Assembly: GCA_963680875.1 (NCBI GenBank)
Contig: OY804583.1
Span: 34,213,331 to 34,277,330 of the forward strand
From: Bathymodiolus brooksi
Lineage: Eukaryota > Mollusca > Bivalvia > Mytilida > Modiolidae
Reading direction: 5' to 3'
DNA: 64,000 nucleotides
The stretch's first letter is position 1. Each line of letters begins with the position of its first letter. The notes beneath the pieces were generated by a model that saw nothing but the letters and a program-made list of their open reading frames with translations, was not told the origin of the DNA and ran no database searches. Of the stretch, positions 51,899-64,000 are shown in pieces. The translations under genes and the position numbers were made by a program.

Positions 51899-54800
51899 AA
51901 CGCCACTTTCAACAATGTTAGTTATAGTGTAGAACATGGTGACCAGTTTTATTGGTTTTTAACGACACTTTCAACAATGTGTCAGTTATAACGTAGAACA
52001 TGGTGAACAGTTTTATTGGTGTTCAACGACACTGTCAACAATGTGTCAGGTATAGCGTATAACATGCTGGCCAGTTTTATTGGTGTTTAACGACACTTTC
52101 AACAATATGTCAGGTATAACGTAGAACATGGTGACCAGTTTTATTGGTGCTTAACGCCACTTTCAACAATGTGTCAGGTATAACGTAGAACATGGTGACC
52201 TGTTTTCCTGTTTTATTGGTGCTTAACGACACTTTCAACAATGTGTGAGGTATAATGTAGAACATGGTGACCAGTTTTATTGTTGTTTATCGCCACTTTC
52301 AACAATGTGTCAGGTATAACGTAGAACATGGTGACCAGTTTTATTGGTGTTTAACACCACTTTCAACAATGTATTTATAGTGTAGAACATGGTGACCAGT
52401 TTTATTGGTGTTTAACGACACTTTCAACAATGTGTCAGTTATAACGTAGAACATGGTGAACAGTTTTATTGGTGTTTAACGACACTTTCAACAATGTGTC
52501 AGGTATAATGTAGAACATGGTGACCAGTTTTATTGGTGTTTAACGACACTTTCAACAATGTGTCAGGTATAACATAGAATATGGTGACCAGTTTTATTGG
52601 TGTTTAACAACACTTTCAACAATAGGTCAGGTATAACGTAGAACATGGTGACCAGTTTTATTGGTGTTTATTAACACTTTCAACAATGTGTCAGGTATAA
52701 CGTATTACATGGTGACCAGTTTTATTGGTGTTTAACGACACTCAACAATATGTCAGGTATAATGTAGAACATGGTGACCAGTTTTATTGGTGTTTAACAC
52801 CACTTTCAACAATGTTAGTTATAGTGTAGAACATGGTGACCAGTTTTATTGGTGTTTAACGACACTTTCAACAATGTGTCAGGTATAATGTAGAACATGG
52901 TGACCAGTTTTATTGGTGTTTAACGCCACTTTCAACAATGTTAGTTATAGTGTAGAACATGGTGACCAGTTTTATTGGTGTTTAATGGCACTTTCAACAA
53001 TGTTTCAGGTATAACGTAGAACATGGTTACCCGTTTAATTGGTGTTTATCGACACTTTCAACAATGTGTCAGGTATAACGTAGAACATGGTGACCAGTTT
53101 TATTGGTGTTTAACGCCACTTTCAACAATGTTAGTTATAGTGTAGAACATGGTGACCAGTTTTATTGGTGTTTAACGACACTTTCAACAATGTGTCAGTT
53201 ATAATGTAGAACATGGTGAACAGTTTTATTGGTGTTTAACGACACTGTCAACAATGTGTCAGGTACAGCGTATAACATGCTGGCCAGTTTTATTGGTGTT
53301 TAACGACACTTTCAACAATATGTCAGGTATAACGTAGAATATGGTGACCAGTTTTATTGGTGCTTAACGCCACTTTCAACAATGTGTCAGGTATAGCGTA
53401 GAACATGGTGACCTGTTTTGTTGGTGCTTAACGACACTTTCAACAATGTGTCAGGTATAATGTAGAACATGGTGACCAGTTTTATTGGTGTTTAATGCCA
53501 CTTTCAACAATGTAGTTATAGTGTAGAACATGGTGACCAGTTTTATTGGTGTTTAACGACACTTTCAACAATGTGTCAGTTATAACGTAGAACATGGTGA
53601 ACAGTTTTATTGGTGTTTAACGACACTTTCAACAATGTGTCAGGTATAACGTAGAACATGGTGACCAGTTTTATTGGTGTTTAACGACACTTTCAACAAT
53701 GTGTCAGGTATAACGTAGAACATGGTGACCAGTTTTATTGGTGTTTATTAACACTTTCAACAATGTGTCAGGTATAACGTATTACATGGTGACCAGTTTT
53801 ATTGGTTTTTAACGACACTCAACAATATGTCAGGTATAATGTAGAACATGGTGACCAGTTTTATTGGTGTTTAACGCCACTTTCAACAATGTTAGTTATA
53901 GTGTAGAACATGGTGACCAGTTTTATTGGTGTTTAACGACACTTTCAACAAAGTATCAGGCATAACGTATGACATGTTGACCAGTTTTATTGGTGTTTAA
54001 CGCCACTTTCAACAATGTTAGTTATAGTGTAGAACATGGTGACCAGTTTTATTGGTGTTTAATGGCACTTTCAACAATGTTTCAGGTATAACGTAGAACA
54101 TGGTTACCCGTTTAATTGGTGTTTATCGACACTTTCAACAATGTGTCAGGTATAACGTAGAACATGGTGACCAGTTTTATTGGTGTTTAACGCCACTTTC
54201 AACAATGTTAGTTATAGTGTAGAACATGGTGACCAGTTTTATTGGTGTTTAACGACACTTTCAACAATGTGTCAGTTATAATGTAGAACATGGTGAACAG
54301 TTTTATTGGTGTTTAACGACACTGTCAACAATGTGTCAGGTACAGCGTATAACATGCTGGCCAGTTTTATTGGTGTTTAACGACACTTTCAACAATATGT
54401 CAGGTATAACGTAGAATATGGTGACCAGTTTTATTGGTGCTTAACGCCACTTTCAACAATGTGTCAGGTATAGCGTAGAACATGGTGACCTGTTTTGTTG
54501 GTGCTTAACGACACTTTCAACAATGTGTCAGGTATAATGTAGAACATGGTGACCAGTTTTATTGGTGTTTAATGCCACTTTCAACAATGTAGTTATAGTG
54601 TAGAACATGGTGACCAGTTTTATTGGTGTTTAACGACACTTTCAACAATGTGTCAGTTATAACGTAGAACATGGTGAACAGTTTTATTGGTGTTTAACGA
54701 CACTTTCAACAATGTGTCAGGTATAACGTAGAACATGGTGACCAGTTTTATTGGTGTTTAACGACACTTTCAACAATGTGTCAGGTATAACGTAGAACAT

Positions 54801-57800
54801 GGTGACCAGTTTTATTGGTGTTTATTAACACTTTCAACAATGTGTCAGGTATAACGTATTACATGGTGACCAGTTTTATTGGTTTTTAACGACACTCAAC
54901 AATATGTCAGGTATAATGTAGAACATGGTGACCAGTTTTATTGGTGTTTAACGCCACTTTCAACAATGTTAGTTATAGTGTAGAACATGGTGACCAGTTT
55001 TATTGGTGTTTAACGACACTTTCAACAAAGTATCAGGCATAACGTATGACATGTTGACCAGTTTTATTGGTGTTTAACACCACTTTCAACAATGTTAGTT
55101 ATAGCGTAGAACATGGTGACCAGTTTTATTGGTGTTTAATGCCACTTTCAACAATGTGTCAGGTATAACGTAGAACATGGTGACCAGTTTTATTGGTGTT
55201 TAACGACACTTTCAACAATGTGTCAGGTATAACATAGAACATGGTGACCAGTTTTATTGGTGCTTTACGACACTTTAAACAATGTGTCAGGTATAACGTA
55301 GAACATGGTGACCAGTTTTATTGGTGTTTAACGCCACTTTCAACAATGTTAGTTATAGTGTAGAACATGGTGACCAGTTTTATTGGTGTTTAACGACACT
55401 GTCAACAATGTGTCAGGTATAGCGTATTACATGCTGGCCAGTTTTATTGGTGTTTAACGACACTTTCAACAATATGTCAGGTATAACGTAGAACATGGTG
55501 ACCAGTTTTATTGTGTCTTAACGACATTTTCAACAATGTGTCAGGTATAACGTAGAACATGGTGACCCGTTTTATTGGTGTTTAACGCCACTTTCAACAT
55601 TGTTAATTATAGTGTAGAACATGGTGACCAGTTTTATTGGTGTTTAACGACACTTTCAACAATGTGTCAGTTATAACGTAGAACATGGTGAACAGTTTTA
55701 TTGGTGTTTAACGACACTGTCAACAATGTGTCAGGTATAGCGTATAACATGCTGGCCAGTTTTATTGGTGTTTAACGACACTTTCAACAATATGTCAGGT
55801 ATAACGTAGAACATGGTGACCAGTTTTATTGGTGCTTAACGCCACTTTCAACAATGTGTCAGGTATAACGTAGAACATGGTGACCTGTTTTATTGGTGCT
55901 TAACGACACTTTCAACAATGTGTCAGGTATAATGTAGAACATGGTGAGCAGTTTTATCAGTGTTTATCGACACTTTCAACAATGTGTCAGGTATAACGTA
56001 GAACATGGTGACCAGTTTTATTGGTGTTTAACGCCACTTTCAACAATGTTAGTCATAGTGTAGAACATGGTGACCAGTTTTATTGGTGTTTAACGACACT
56101 TTCAACAATGTGTCAGTTATAACGTAGAACATGGTGAACAGTTTTATTGGTGTTTAACGACACTGTCAACAATGTGTCAGGTATAGCGTATAGCATGCTG
56201 GCCAGTTTTATTGGTGTTTAACGACACTTTCAACAATATGTCAGGTATAACGTAGAACATGGTGACCAGTTTTATTGGTGCTTAACGCCACTTTCAACAA
56301 TGTGTCAGGTATAACGTAGAACATGGTGACCTGTTTTATTGGTGCTTAACGACACTTTCAACAATGTGTCAGGTATAATGTAGAACATGGTGACCAGTTT
56401 TATTGGTGTTTATCGACACTTTCAACAATGTGTCAGGTATAGTGTAGAACATGGTGACCATTTTTATTGGTGTTTAACGACACTTTCAACAATGTGTCAG
56501 GTATAATGTAGAACATGGTGACCAGTTTTATTGGTGTTTATCGACACTTTCAACAATGTGTCAGGTATAACGTAGAACATGGTGACCAGTTTTATTGGTG
56601 TTTAACAACACTTTCAACAATGTGTCAGGTATAACGTATAACATGGTGACCAGTTTTATTGGTGTTTAACGACACTGTCAACAATATGTCAGGTATAATG
56701 TAGAACATGGTGACCAGTTTTATTGGTGTTTAACGCCACTTTCAACAATGTTAGTTATAGCGTAGAACATGGTGACCAGTTTTATTGGTGTTTAATGCCA
56801 CTTTCAACAATGTGTCAGGTATAACGTAGAACATGGTGACCAGTTTTATTGGTGTTTAACGACACTTTCAACAATGTGTCAGGTATAACATAGAACATGG
56901 TGACCAGTTTTATTGGTGCTTAACGACACTTTCAACAATGTGTCAGGTATAACGTAGAACATGGTGACCAGTTTTATTGGTGTTTAACGCCACTTTCAAC
57001 AATGTTAGTTATAGTGTAGAACATGGTGACCAGTTTTATTGGTGTTTAACTACACTGTCAACAATGTGTCAGGTATAGCGTATAACATGCTGGCCAGTTT
57101 TATTGGTGTTTAACGACACTTTCAACAATATGTCAGGTATAACGTAGAACATGGTGACCAGTTTTATTGTTGCTTAACGACACTTTCAACAATGTGTCAG
57201 GTATAACGTAGAACATGGTGACCAGTTTTATTGGTGTTTAACGACACTTTCAAAATGTGTCAGGTATAGCGTAGAACATGGTGACCAGTTTTATTGGTGT
57301 TTATCGCCACTTTCAACAATGTGTCAGGTATAACGTAGAACATGGTGACCAGTTTTATTGGTGTTTAACACCACTTTCAACATTGTAGTTATAGTGTAGA
57401 ACATGGTGACCAGTTTTATTGGTGTTTAACGGCACTTTCAACAATGTGTCAGTTATAATGTAGAACATGGTGAACAGTTTTATTGGTGTTTAACGACACT
57501 TTCAACAATGTGTCAGGTATAATGTAGAACATGGTGACCAGTTTTATTTGTGTTTAACGACACTTTCAACAATGTGTCAGGTTTAACATAGAATATGGTG
57601 ACCAGTTTTATTGGTGTTTAACGACACTTTCAACAATAGGTCAGGTATAACGTAGAACATGGTGACCAGTTTTATTGGTGTTCATTAACACTTTCAACAA
57701 TGTGTCAGGTATAACGTATTACATGGTGACCAGTTTTATTGGTGTTTAACGACACTCAACAATATGTCAGGTATAATGTAGAACATGGTGAGCAGTTTTA

Positions 57801-58885
57801 TTGGTGTTTAACGCCACTTTCAACAATGTTAGTTATAGTGTAGAACATGGTGACCAGTTTTATTGGTGTTTAACGACACTTTCAACAATGTGTCAGGTAT
57901 AATGTAGAACATGGTGACCAGTTTTATTGGTGTTTAACGATACTTTCAACAATGTGTCAGGTATAACATAGAACATGGTGACCAGTTTTATTGGTGTTTA
58001 ACGACACTTTCAACAATGTTTCAGGTATAACGTAGAACATGGTGACCAGTTTTATTAGTGTTTATTAACACTTTCAACAATGTGTCAGGTATAACGTATT
58101 ACATGGTGACCAGTTTTATTGGTGTTTAACGACACTCAACAATATGTCAGGTATAATGTAGAACATGGTGACCAGTTTTATTGGTGTTTAACGCCACTTT
58201 CAACAATGTTAGTTATAGCGTAGAACATGGTGACCAGTTTTATTGGTGTTTAATGCCACTTTCAACAATGTGTCAGGTATAACGTAGAACATGGTGACCA
58301 GTTTTATTGGTGTTTAACGACACTTTCAACAATGTGTCAGGTATAACATAGAACATGGTGATCAGTTTTATTGGTGCTTAACGACACTTTCAACAATGTG
58401 TCAGGTATAACGTAGAACATGGTGACCAGTTTTATTGGTGTTTAACGCCACTTTCAACAATGTTAGTTATAGTGTAGAACATGGTGACCAGTTTTATTGG
58501 TGTTTAACGACACTGTCAACAATGTGTCAGGTATAGCGTATAACATGCTGGCCAGTTTTATTGGTGTTTAGCGACACTTTCAACAATATGTCAGGTATAA
58601 CGTAGAACATGGTGACCAGTTTTATTGCTGCTTAACGACACTTTCAACAATGTGTCAGGTATAGCGTAGAACATGGTGACCAGTTTTATTGGTGTTTAAC
58701 GACACTTTCAAAATGTGTCAGGTATAGCGTAGAACATGGTGACCAGTTTTATTGGTGTTTATCGCCACTTTCAACAATGTGTCAGGTATAACGTAGAACA
58801 TGGTGACCAGTTTTATTGGTGTTTAACACCACTTTCAACAATGTAGTTATAGTGTAGAACATGGTGACCAGTTTTATTGGTGTTT
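51899..58885 (+). repeat. Tandem duplication of the 5.9-kb block, copy 2 (6,987 bp)
   Basis: Second copy, longer by 1,077 bp because of an internal tandem duplication at about 52.9-55.06 kb. The left join lies before a cgccac class B monomer followed by ttggtttttaacg. The right edge is where the second copy reads taacggcac (about 58,887) against taacgccac in the other (51,899). Small private changes include attagtg near 58,055 and gtttagcgac near 58,569. Confidence 0.82.
52905..55058 (+). repeat. Tandem duplication, 1,077-bp unit
   Basis: Two adjacent 17-monomer copies, about 52,905-53,981 and 53,982-55,058. Markers at an offset of 1,077: tttaatggcac (52,981/54,058), aggtacagcg (tacagcg at 53,264/54,341), tgttttgttggtg (about 53,414/54,491), aagtatcaggcat (53,951/55,028). 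The join is visible after gacatgttgacc: the first copy goes on to taacgccac, the second to taacaccac as in the upstream 48-kb counterpart. The aagtatc variant is in both copies but not at 48,040, so it arose shortly before this duplication. Confidence 0.85.
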
Positions 58886-61092
58886 AACGGCACTTTCAAC
58901 AATGTGTCAGTTATAACGTAGAACATGGTGAACAGTTTTATTGGTGTTTAACGACACTTTCAACAATGTGTCAGGTATAATGTAGAACATGGTGACCAGT
59001 TTTATTGGTGTTTAACGACACTTTCAACAATGTGTCAGGTATAACATAGAATATGGTGACCAGTTTTATTGGTGTTTAACGACACTTTCAACAATAGGTC
59101 AGGTATAACGTAGAACATGGTGACCAGTTTTATTGGTGTTTATTAACACTTTCAACAATGTGTCAGGTATAACGTATTACATGGTGACCAGTTTTATTGG
59201 TGTTTAACGACACTCAACAATATGTCAGGTATAATGTAGAACATGGTGAGCAGTTTTATTGGTGTTTAACGCCACTTTCAACAATGTTAGTTATAGTGTA
59301 GAACATGGTGACCAGTTTTATTGGTGTTTAACGACACTTTCAACAATGTGTCAGGTATAATGTAGAACATGGTGACCAGTTTTATTGGTGTTTAACGCCA
59401 CTTTCAACAATGTTAGTTATAGTGTAGAACATGGTGACCAGTTTTATTGGTGTTTAATGCCACTTTCAACAATGTGTCAGGTATAACGTAGAACATGGTG
59501 ACCAGTTTTATTGATGTTTAACAACACTTTCAACAATGTGTCAGGTATAACGTAGAACATGGTGACCCGTTTAATTGGTGTTTATCGACACTTTCAACAA
59601 TGTGTCAGGTATAACGTAGAACATGGTGACCAGTTTTATTGGTGTTTAACGACACTTTCAACAATGTGTCAGGTATAGCGTATGAAATGGTGACCAGTTT
59701 TATTGGTGTTTAACACCACTTTCAACAATGTTAGTTATAGCGTAGAACATGGTGACCAGTTTTATTGGTGTTTAATGCAACTTTCAACAATGTGTCAGGT
59801 ATAACGTAGAACATGGTGACCAGTTTTATTGGTGTTTAACGCCACTTTCAACAATGTTAGTTATAGTGTAGAACATGGTGACCTGTTTTATTGGTGTTTA
59901 ACGACACTTTCAACAATGTGTCAGTTATAACGTAGAACATGGTGAACAGTTTTATTGGTGTTTAACGACACTGTCAACAATGTGTCAGGTATAGCGTATA
60001 ACATGGTGGCCAGTTTTATTGGTGTTTAACGACACTTTCAACAATATGTCAGGTATAACGTAAAACATGATGACCAGTTTTATTGGTGCTTAACACCACT
60101 TTCAACAATGTGTCAGGTATAACGTAGAACATGGTGACCTGTTTTATTGGTGCTTAACGACACTTTCAACAATGTGTCAGGTGTAATGTAGAACATGGTG
60201 ACCAGTTTTATTGGTGTTTAACGCCACTTTCAACAATGTAGTTATAGTGTAGAACATGGTGACCAGTTTTATTGGTGTTTAACGACACTTTCAACAATGT
60301 GTCAGTTATAACGTAGAACATGGTGAACAGTTTTATTGGTGTTTAACGACACTTTCAACAATGTGTCAGGTATAATGTAGAACATGGTGACCAGTTTTAT
60401 TGGTGTTTAACGACACTTTCAACAATGTGTCAAGTATAACATAGAACATGGTGACCAGTTTTATTGGTGTTTAACGACACTTTCAACAATGTGTCAGGTA
60501 TAACGTAGAACATGGTGACCAGTTTTATTGGTGTTTATTAACACTTTCAACAATGTGTCAGGTATAACGTATTACATGGTGACCTGTTTTATTGGTTTAT
60601 AACGACACTCAACAATATGTCAGGTATAATGTAGAACATGGTGACCAGTTTTATTGGTGTTTAACGCCACTTTCAACAATGTTAGTTATAGTGTAGAACA
60701 TGGTGACAAGTTTTATTGGTGTTTAACGACACTTTCAACAATGTGTCAGGTATAATGTAGAACATGGTGACCAGTTTTATTGGTGTTTAACGCCACTTTC
60801 AACAATGTTAGTTATAGTGTAGAACTTGGTGAACAGTTTTATTGGTGTTTAATGCCACTTTCAACAATGTGTCAGGTATAACGTAGAACATGGTGACCAG
60901 TTTTATTGATGTTTAACAACACTTTCAACAATGTGTCAGGTATAACGTAGAACATGGTGACCCGTTTAATTGGTGTTTAATGCCACTTTCAACAATGTGT
61001 CAGGTATAACGTAGAACATGGTGACCAGTTTTATTGATGTTTAACAACACTTTCAACAATGTGTCAGGTATAATGTAGAACATGGTGACCAG
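56206..61092 (+). repeat. Tandem duplication, 4,887-bp unit, copy 1
   Basis: Sequence from about 56,206 to 59,113 is matched 4,887 bp downstream by 61,093-64,000. Markers: aactacactg (57,048/61,935), the 63-bp ttcaaaatgtg monomers, caggtttaacatag (about 57,581/62,468), gtgttcattaac (about 57,679/62,566). The remaining part, 59,114-61,092, has no match inside the window because the second copy runs off the edge. It holds gcgtatgaaatgg and ttggtttataacg variants. Confidence 0.8.
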
Positions 61093-64000
61093 TTTTATTG
61101 GTGTTTAACGACACTTTCAACAATATGTCAGGTATAACGTAGAACATGGTGACCAGTTTTATTGGTGCTTAACGCCACTTTCAACAATGTGTCAGGTATA
61201 ACGTAGAACATGGTGACCTGTTTTATTGGTGCTTAACGACACTTTCAACAATGTGTCAGGTATAATGTAGAACATGGTGACCAGTTTTATTGGTGTTTAT
61301 CGACACTTTCAACAATGTGTCAGGTATAGTGTAGAACATGGTGACCATTTTTATTGGTGTTTAACGACACTTTCAACAATGTGTCAGGTATAATGTAGAA
61401 CATGGTGACCAGTTTTATTGGTGTTTATCGACACTTTCAACAATGTGTCAGGTATAACGTAGAACATGGTGACCAGTTTTATTGGTGTTTAACAACACTT
61501 TCAACAATGTGTCAGGTATAACGTATAACATGGTGACCAGTTTTATTGGTGTTTAACGACACTGTCAACAATATGTCAGGTATAATGTAGAACATGGTGA
61601 CCAGTTTTATTGGAGTTTAACGCCACTTTCAACAATGTTAGTTATAGCGTAGAACATGGTGACCAGTTTTATTGGTGTTTAATGCCACTTTCAACAATGT
61701 GTCAGGTATAACGTAGAACATGGTGACCAGTTTTATTGGTGTTTAACGACACTTTCAACAATGTGTCAGGTATAACATAGAACATGGTGACCAGTTTTAT
61801 TGGTGCTTAACGACACTTTCAACAATGTGTCAGGTATAACGTAGAACATGGTGACCAGTTTTATTGGTGTTTAACGCCACTTTCAACAATGTTAGTTATA
61901 GTGTAGAACATGGTGACCAGTTTTATTGGTGTTTAACTACACTGTCAACAATGTGTCAGGTATAGCGTATAACATGCTGGCCAGTTTTATTGGTGTTTAA
62001 CGACACTTTCAACAATATGTCAGGTATAACGTAGAACATGGTGACCAGTTTTATTGTTGCTTAACGACACTTTCAACAATGTGTCAGGTATAACGTAGAA
62101 CATGGTGACCAGTTTTATTGGTGTTTAACGACACTTTCAAAATGTGTCAGGTATAGCGTAGAACATGGTGACCAGTTTTATTGGTGTTTATCGCCACTTT
62201 CAACAATGTGTCAGGTATAACGTAGAACATGGTGACCAGTTTTATTGGTGTTTAACACCACTTTCAACATTGTAGTTATAGTGTAGAACATGGTGACCAG
62301 TTTTATTGGTGTTTAACGGCACTTTCAACAATGTGTCAGTTATAATGTAGAACATGGTGAACAGTTTTATTGGTGTTTAACGACACTTTCAACAATGTGT
62401 CAGGTATAATGTAGAACATGGTGACCAGTTTTATTGGTGTTTAACGACACTTTCAACAATGTGTCAGGTTTAACATAGAATATGGTGACCAGTTTTATTG
62501 GTGTTTAACGACACTTTCAACAATAGGTCAGGTATAACGTAGAACATGGTGACCAGTTTTATTGGTGTTCATTAACACTTTCAACAATGTGTCAGGTATA
62601 ACGTATTACATGGTGACCAGTTTTATTGGTGTTTAACGACACTCAACAATATGTCAGGTATAATGTAGAACATGGTGAGCAGTTTTATTGGTGTTTAACG
62701 CCACTTTCAACAATGTTAGTTATAGTGTAGAACATGGTGACCAGTTTTATTGGTGTTTAACGACACTTTCAACAATGTGTCAGGTATAATGTAGAACATG
62801 GTGACCAGTTTTATTGGTGTTTAACGATACTTTCAACAATGTGTCAGGTATAACATAGAACATGGTGACCAGTTTTATTGGTGTTTAACGACACTTTCAA
62901 CAATGTTTCAGGTATAACGTAGAACATGGTGACCAGTTTTATTGGTGTTTATTAACACTTTCAACAATGTGTCAGGTATAACGTATTACATGGTGACCAG
63001 TTTTATTGGTGTTTAACGACACTCAACAATATGTCAGGTATAATGTAGAACATGGTGACCAGTTTTATTGGTGTTTAACGCCACTTTCAACAATGTTAGT
63101 TATAGCGTAGAACATGGTGACCAGTTTTATTGGTGTTTAATGCCACTTTCAACAATGTGTCAGGTATAACGTAGAACATGGTGACCAGTTTTATTGGTGT
63201 TTAACGACACTTTCAACAATGTGTCAGGTATAACATAGAACATGGTGACCAGTTTTATTGGTGCTTAACGACACTTTCAACAATGTGTCAGGTATAACGT
63301 AGAACATGGTGACCAGTTTTATTGGTGTTTAACGCCACTTTCAACAATGTTAGTTATAGTGTAGAACATGGTGACCAGTTTTATTGGTGTTTAACGACAC
63401 TGTCAACAATGTGTCAGGTATAGCGTATAACATGCTGGCCAGTTTTATTGGTGTTTAACGACACTTTCAACAATATGTCAGGTATAACGTAGAACATGGT
63501 GACCAGTTTTATTGTTGCTTAACGACACTTTCAACAATGTGTCAGGTATAGCGTAGAACATGGTGACCAGTTTTATTGGTGTTTAACGACACTTTCAAAA
63601 TGTGTCAGGTATAGCGTAGAACATGGTGACCAGTTTTATTGGTGTTTATCGCCACTTTCAACAATGTGTCAGGTATAACGTAGAACATGGTGACCAGTTT
63701 TATTGGTGTTTAACACCACTTTCAACAATGTAGTTATAATGTAGAACATGGTGACCAGTTTTATTGGTGTTTAACGGCACTTTCAACAATGTGTCAGTTA
63801 TAACGTAGAACATGGTGAACAGTTTTATTGGTGTTTAACGACACTTTCAACAATGTGTCAGGTATAATGTAGAACATGGTGACCAGTTTTATTGGTGTTT
63901 AACGACACTTTCAACAATGTGTCAGGTATAACATAGAATATGGTGACCAGTTTTATTGGTGTTTAACGACACTTTCAACAATAGGTCAGGTATAACGTAG
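61093..64000 (+). repeat. Tandem duplication, 4,887-bp unit, copy 2 (cut by window edge)
   Basis: Partial second copy, collinear with 56,206-59,113 up to the last base. A few private changes separate the copies, for example ttggagtttaacg near 61,611 and gttataatgtag near 63,733. The left join follows a ttgatgtttaacaac monomer and replaces the class E monomer seen at 56,190 with a consensus-type one. Confidence 0.78.

Larger units (their letters stand above)
1..64000. repeat. Satellite DNA array, ~64-bp monomer, about 1,000 tandem copies
   Basis: The entire window is head-to-tail copies of one monomer, recognisable by the invariant-looking core motifs ttttattgg, actttcaacaat and gaacatggtgacc. 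Successive ttttatt motifs are normally 64 bp apart (for example 8 and 72), with class-specific lengths of 61, 62, 63 and 72 bp. All copies have the same orientation. No unique DNA, transposon, gene or RNA gene interrupts the array, and both window edges fall inside monomers. The commonest monomer is 24/64 G+C. On the forward strand it has TAA, TAA, TAG and TGA stops covering all three frames; because 64 is not a multiple of 3 the reverse strand is also closed after about 34 codons. The appearance is that of eukaryotic heterochromatic satellite DNA; the species and the chromosomal site (centromere, pericentromere or subtelomere) cannot be told from the sequence. Confidence 0.98.

Noticed and set aside
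1..64000. CRISPR array
   Set aside because: The repeats abut with no unique spacers; the variable parts are shared substitutions between monomer classes, not distinct spacer sequences, and there are no cas genes.
1..64000. Short open reading frames, including reverse-strand frames starting at an ACCATG context in each monomer
   Set aside because: They stop after about 27 codons in the consensus, the frame changes every 64 bp, and the class indels break any longer frame. Nothing suggests coding.
1..64000. TATAAT in ataatg monomers as a bacterial -10 box
   Set aside because: It is one CpG-decay state of the common tataacg motif, no suitable -35 element lies upstream, and the array as a whole looks eukaryotic.
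1..64000. CENP-B box
   Set aside because: I saw no CGGG core and no match to the nTTCG....A..CGGGn pattern in any monomer class.
1..64000. Telomeric repeat, rDNA spacer sub-repeat or plasmid/viral origin iterons
   Set aside because: No TTAGGG-like tracts, no rRNA gene within 64 kb, and no replication gene or unique origin sequence; the length alone argues against iterons.

Overview
The whole 64-kb window is one uninterrupted satellite-DNA array. A monomer of about 64 bp (37.5% G+C in the commonest form) is repeated head to tail roughly 1,000 times, from the first base to the last, always in the same orientation. The window starts and ends inside a monomer, so the array continues on both sides. 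I found no gene, RNA gene, transposon, CRISPR array, telomere repeat or any stretch of unique sequence. The commonest monomer has stop codons in every forward frame, and its longest reverse-strand open frame is only about 34 codons. This is what a eukaryotic heterochromatic, (peri)centromeric or subtelomeric satellite looks like. Nothing here identifies the species or the chromosomal location.

The array is organised on at least three scales. (1) Monomers fall into recurring classes: a 64-bp consensus form, a 62-bp form with the motif gttagttatag, a 61-bp form with gtagttatag, a 62-bp form with cactcaac, and 64-bp forms marked by ggtgaacag, gctggccag, tttattaac or cccgtttaatt. There is also a 72-bp form carrying a perfect 8-bp direct duplication. 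(2) The classes recur in a set order, giving higher-order repeats such as seven-monomer units of about 445 bp. (3) Long strings of monomers, 1-7 kb, have themselves been duplicated in tandem. Junctions I could place include 6,545 bp (copy starts at 1 and 6,545), 1,465 bp (about 8.0-10.95 kb), 6,548 bp (13.0-26.2 kb), 1,284 bp (32.2-34.8 kb), 6,994/7,059 bp (34.2-48.25 kb), 5,909/6,986 bp (46.0-58.9 kb, with a 1,077-bp duplication inside the second copy) and 4,887 bp (56.2-64.0 kb). The window is therefore a nest of overlapping tandem duplications, as expected from repeated unequal exchange or replication-based amplification.

Much of the difference between monomers lies at the two CpG dinucleotides of the consensus, which are often replaced by TpG or CpA. 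That is the signature of decay of methylated cytosine and suggests the array is, or was, methylated. I did not find a new gene system. What is worth a second look is the duplication architecture, the CpG pattern and a few per-monomer motifs (dyads, and a reverse-strand CCAAT/AATAAA overlap). An assembly artefact in the longest near-identical duplications cannot be excluded from sequence alone.
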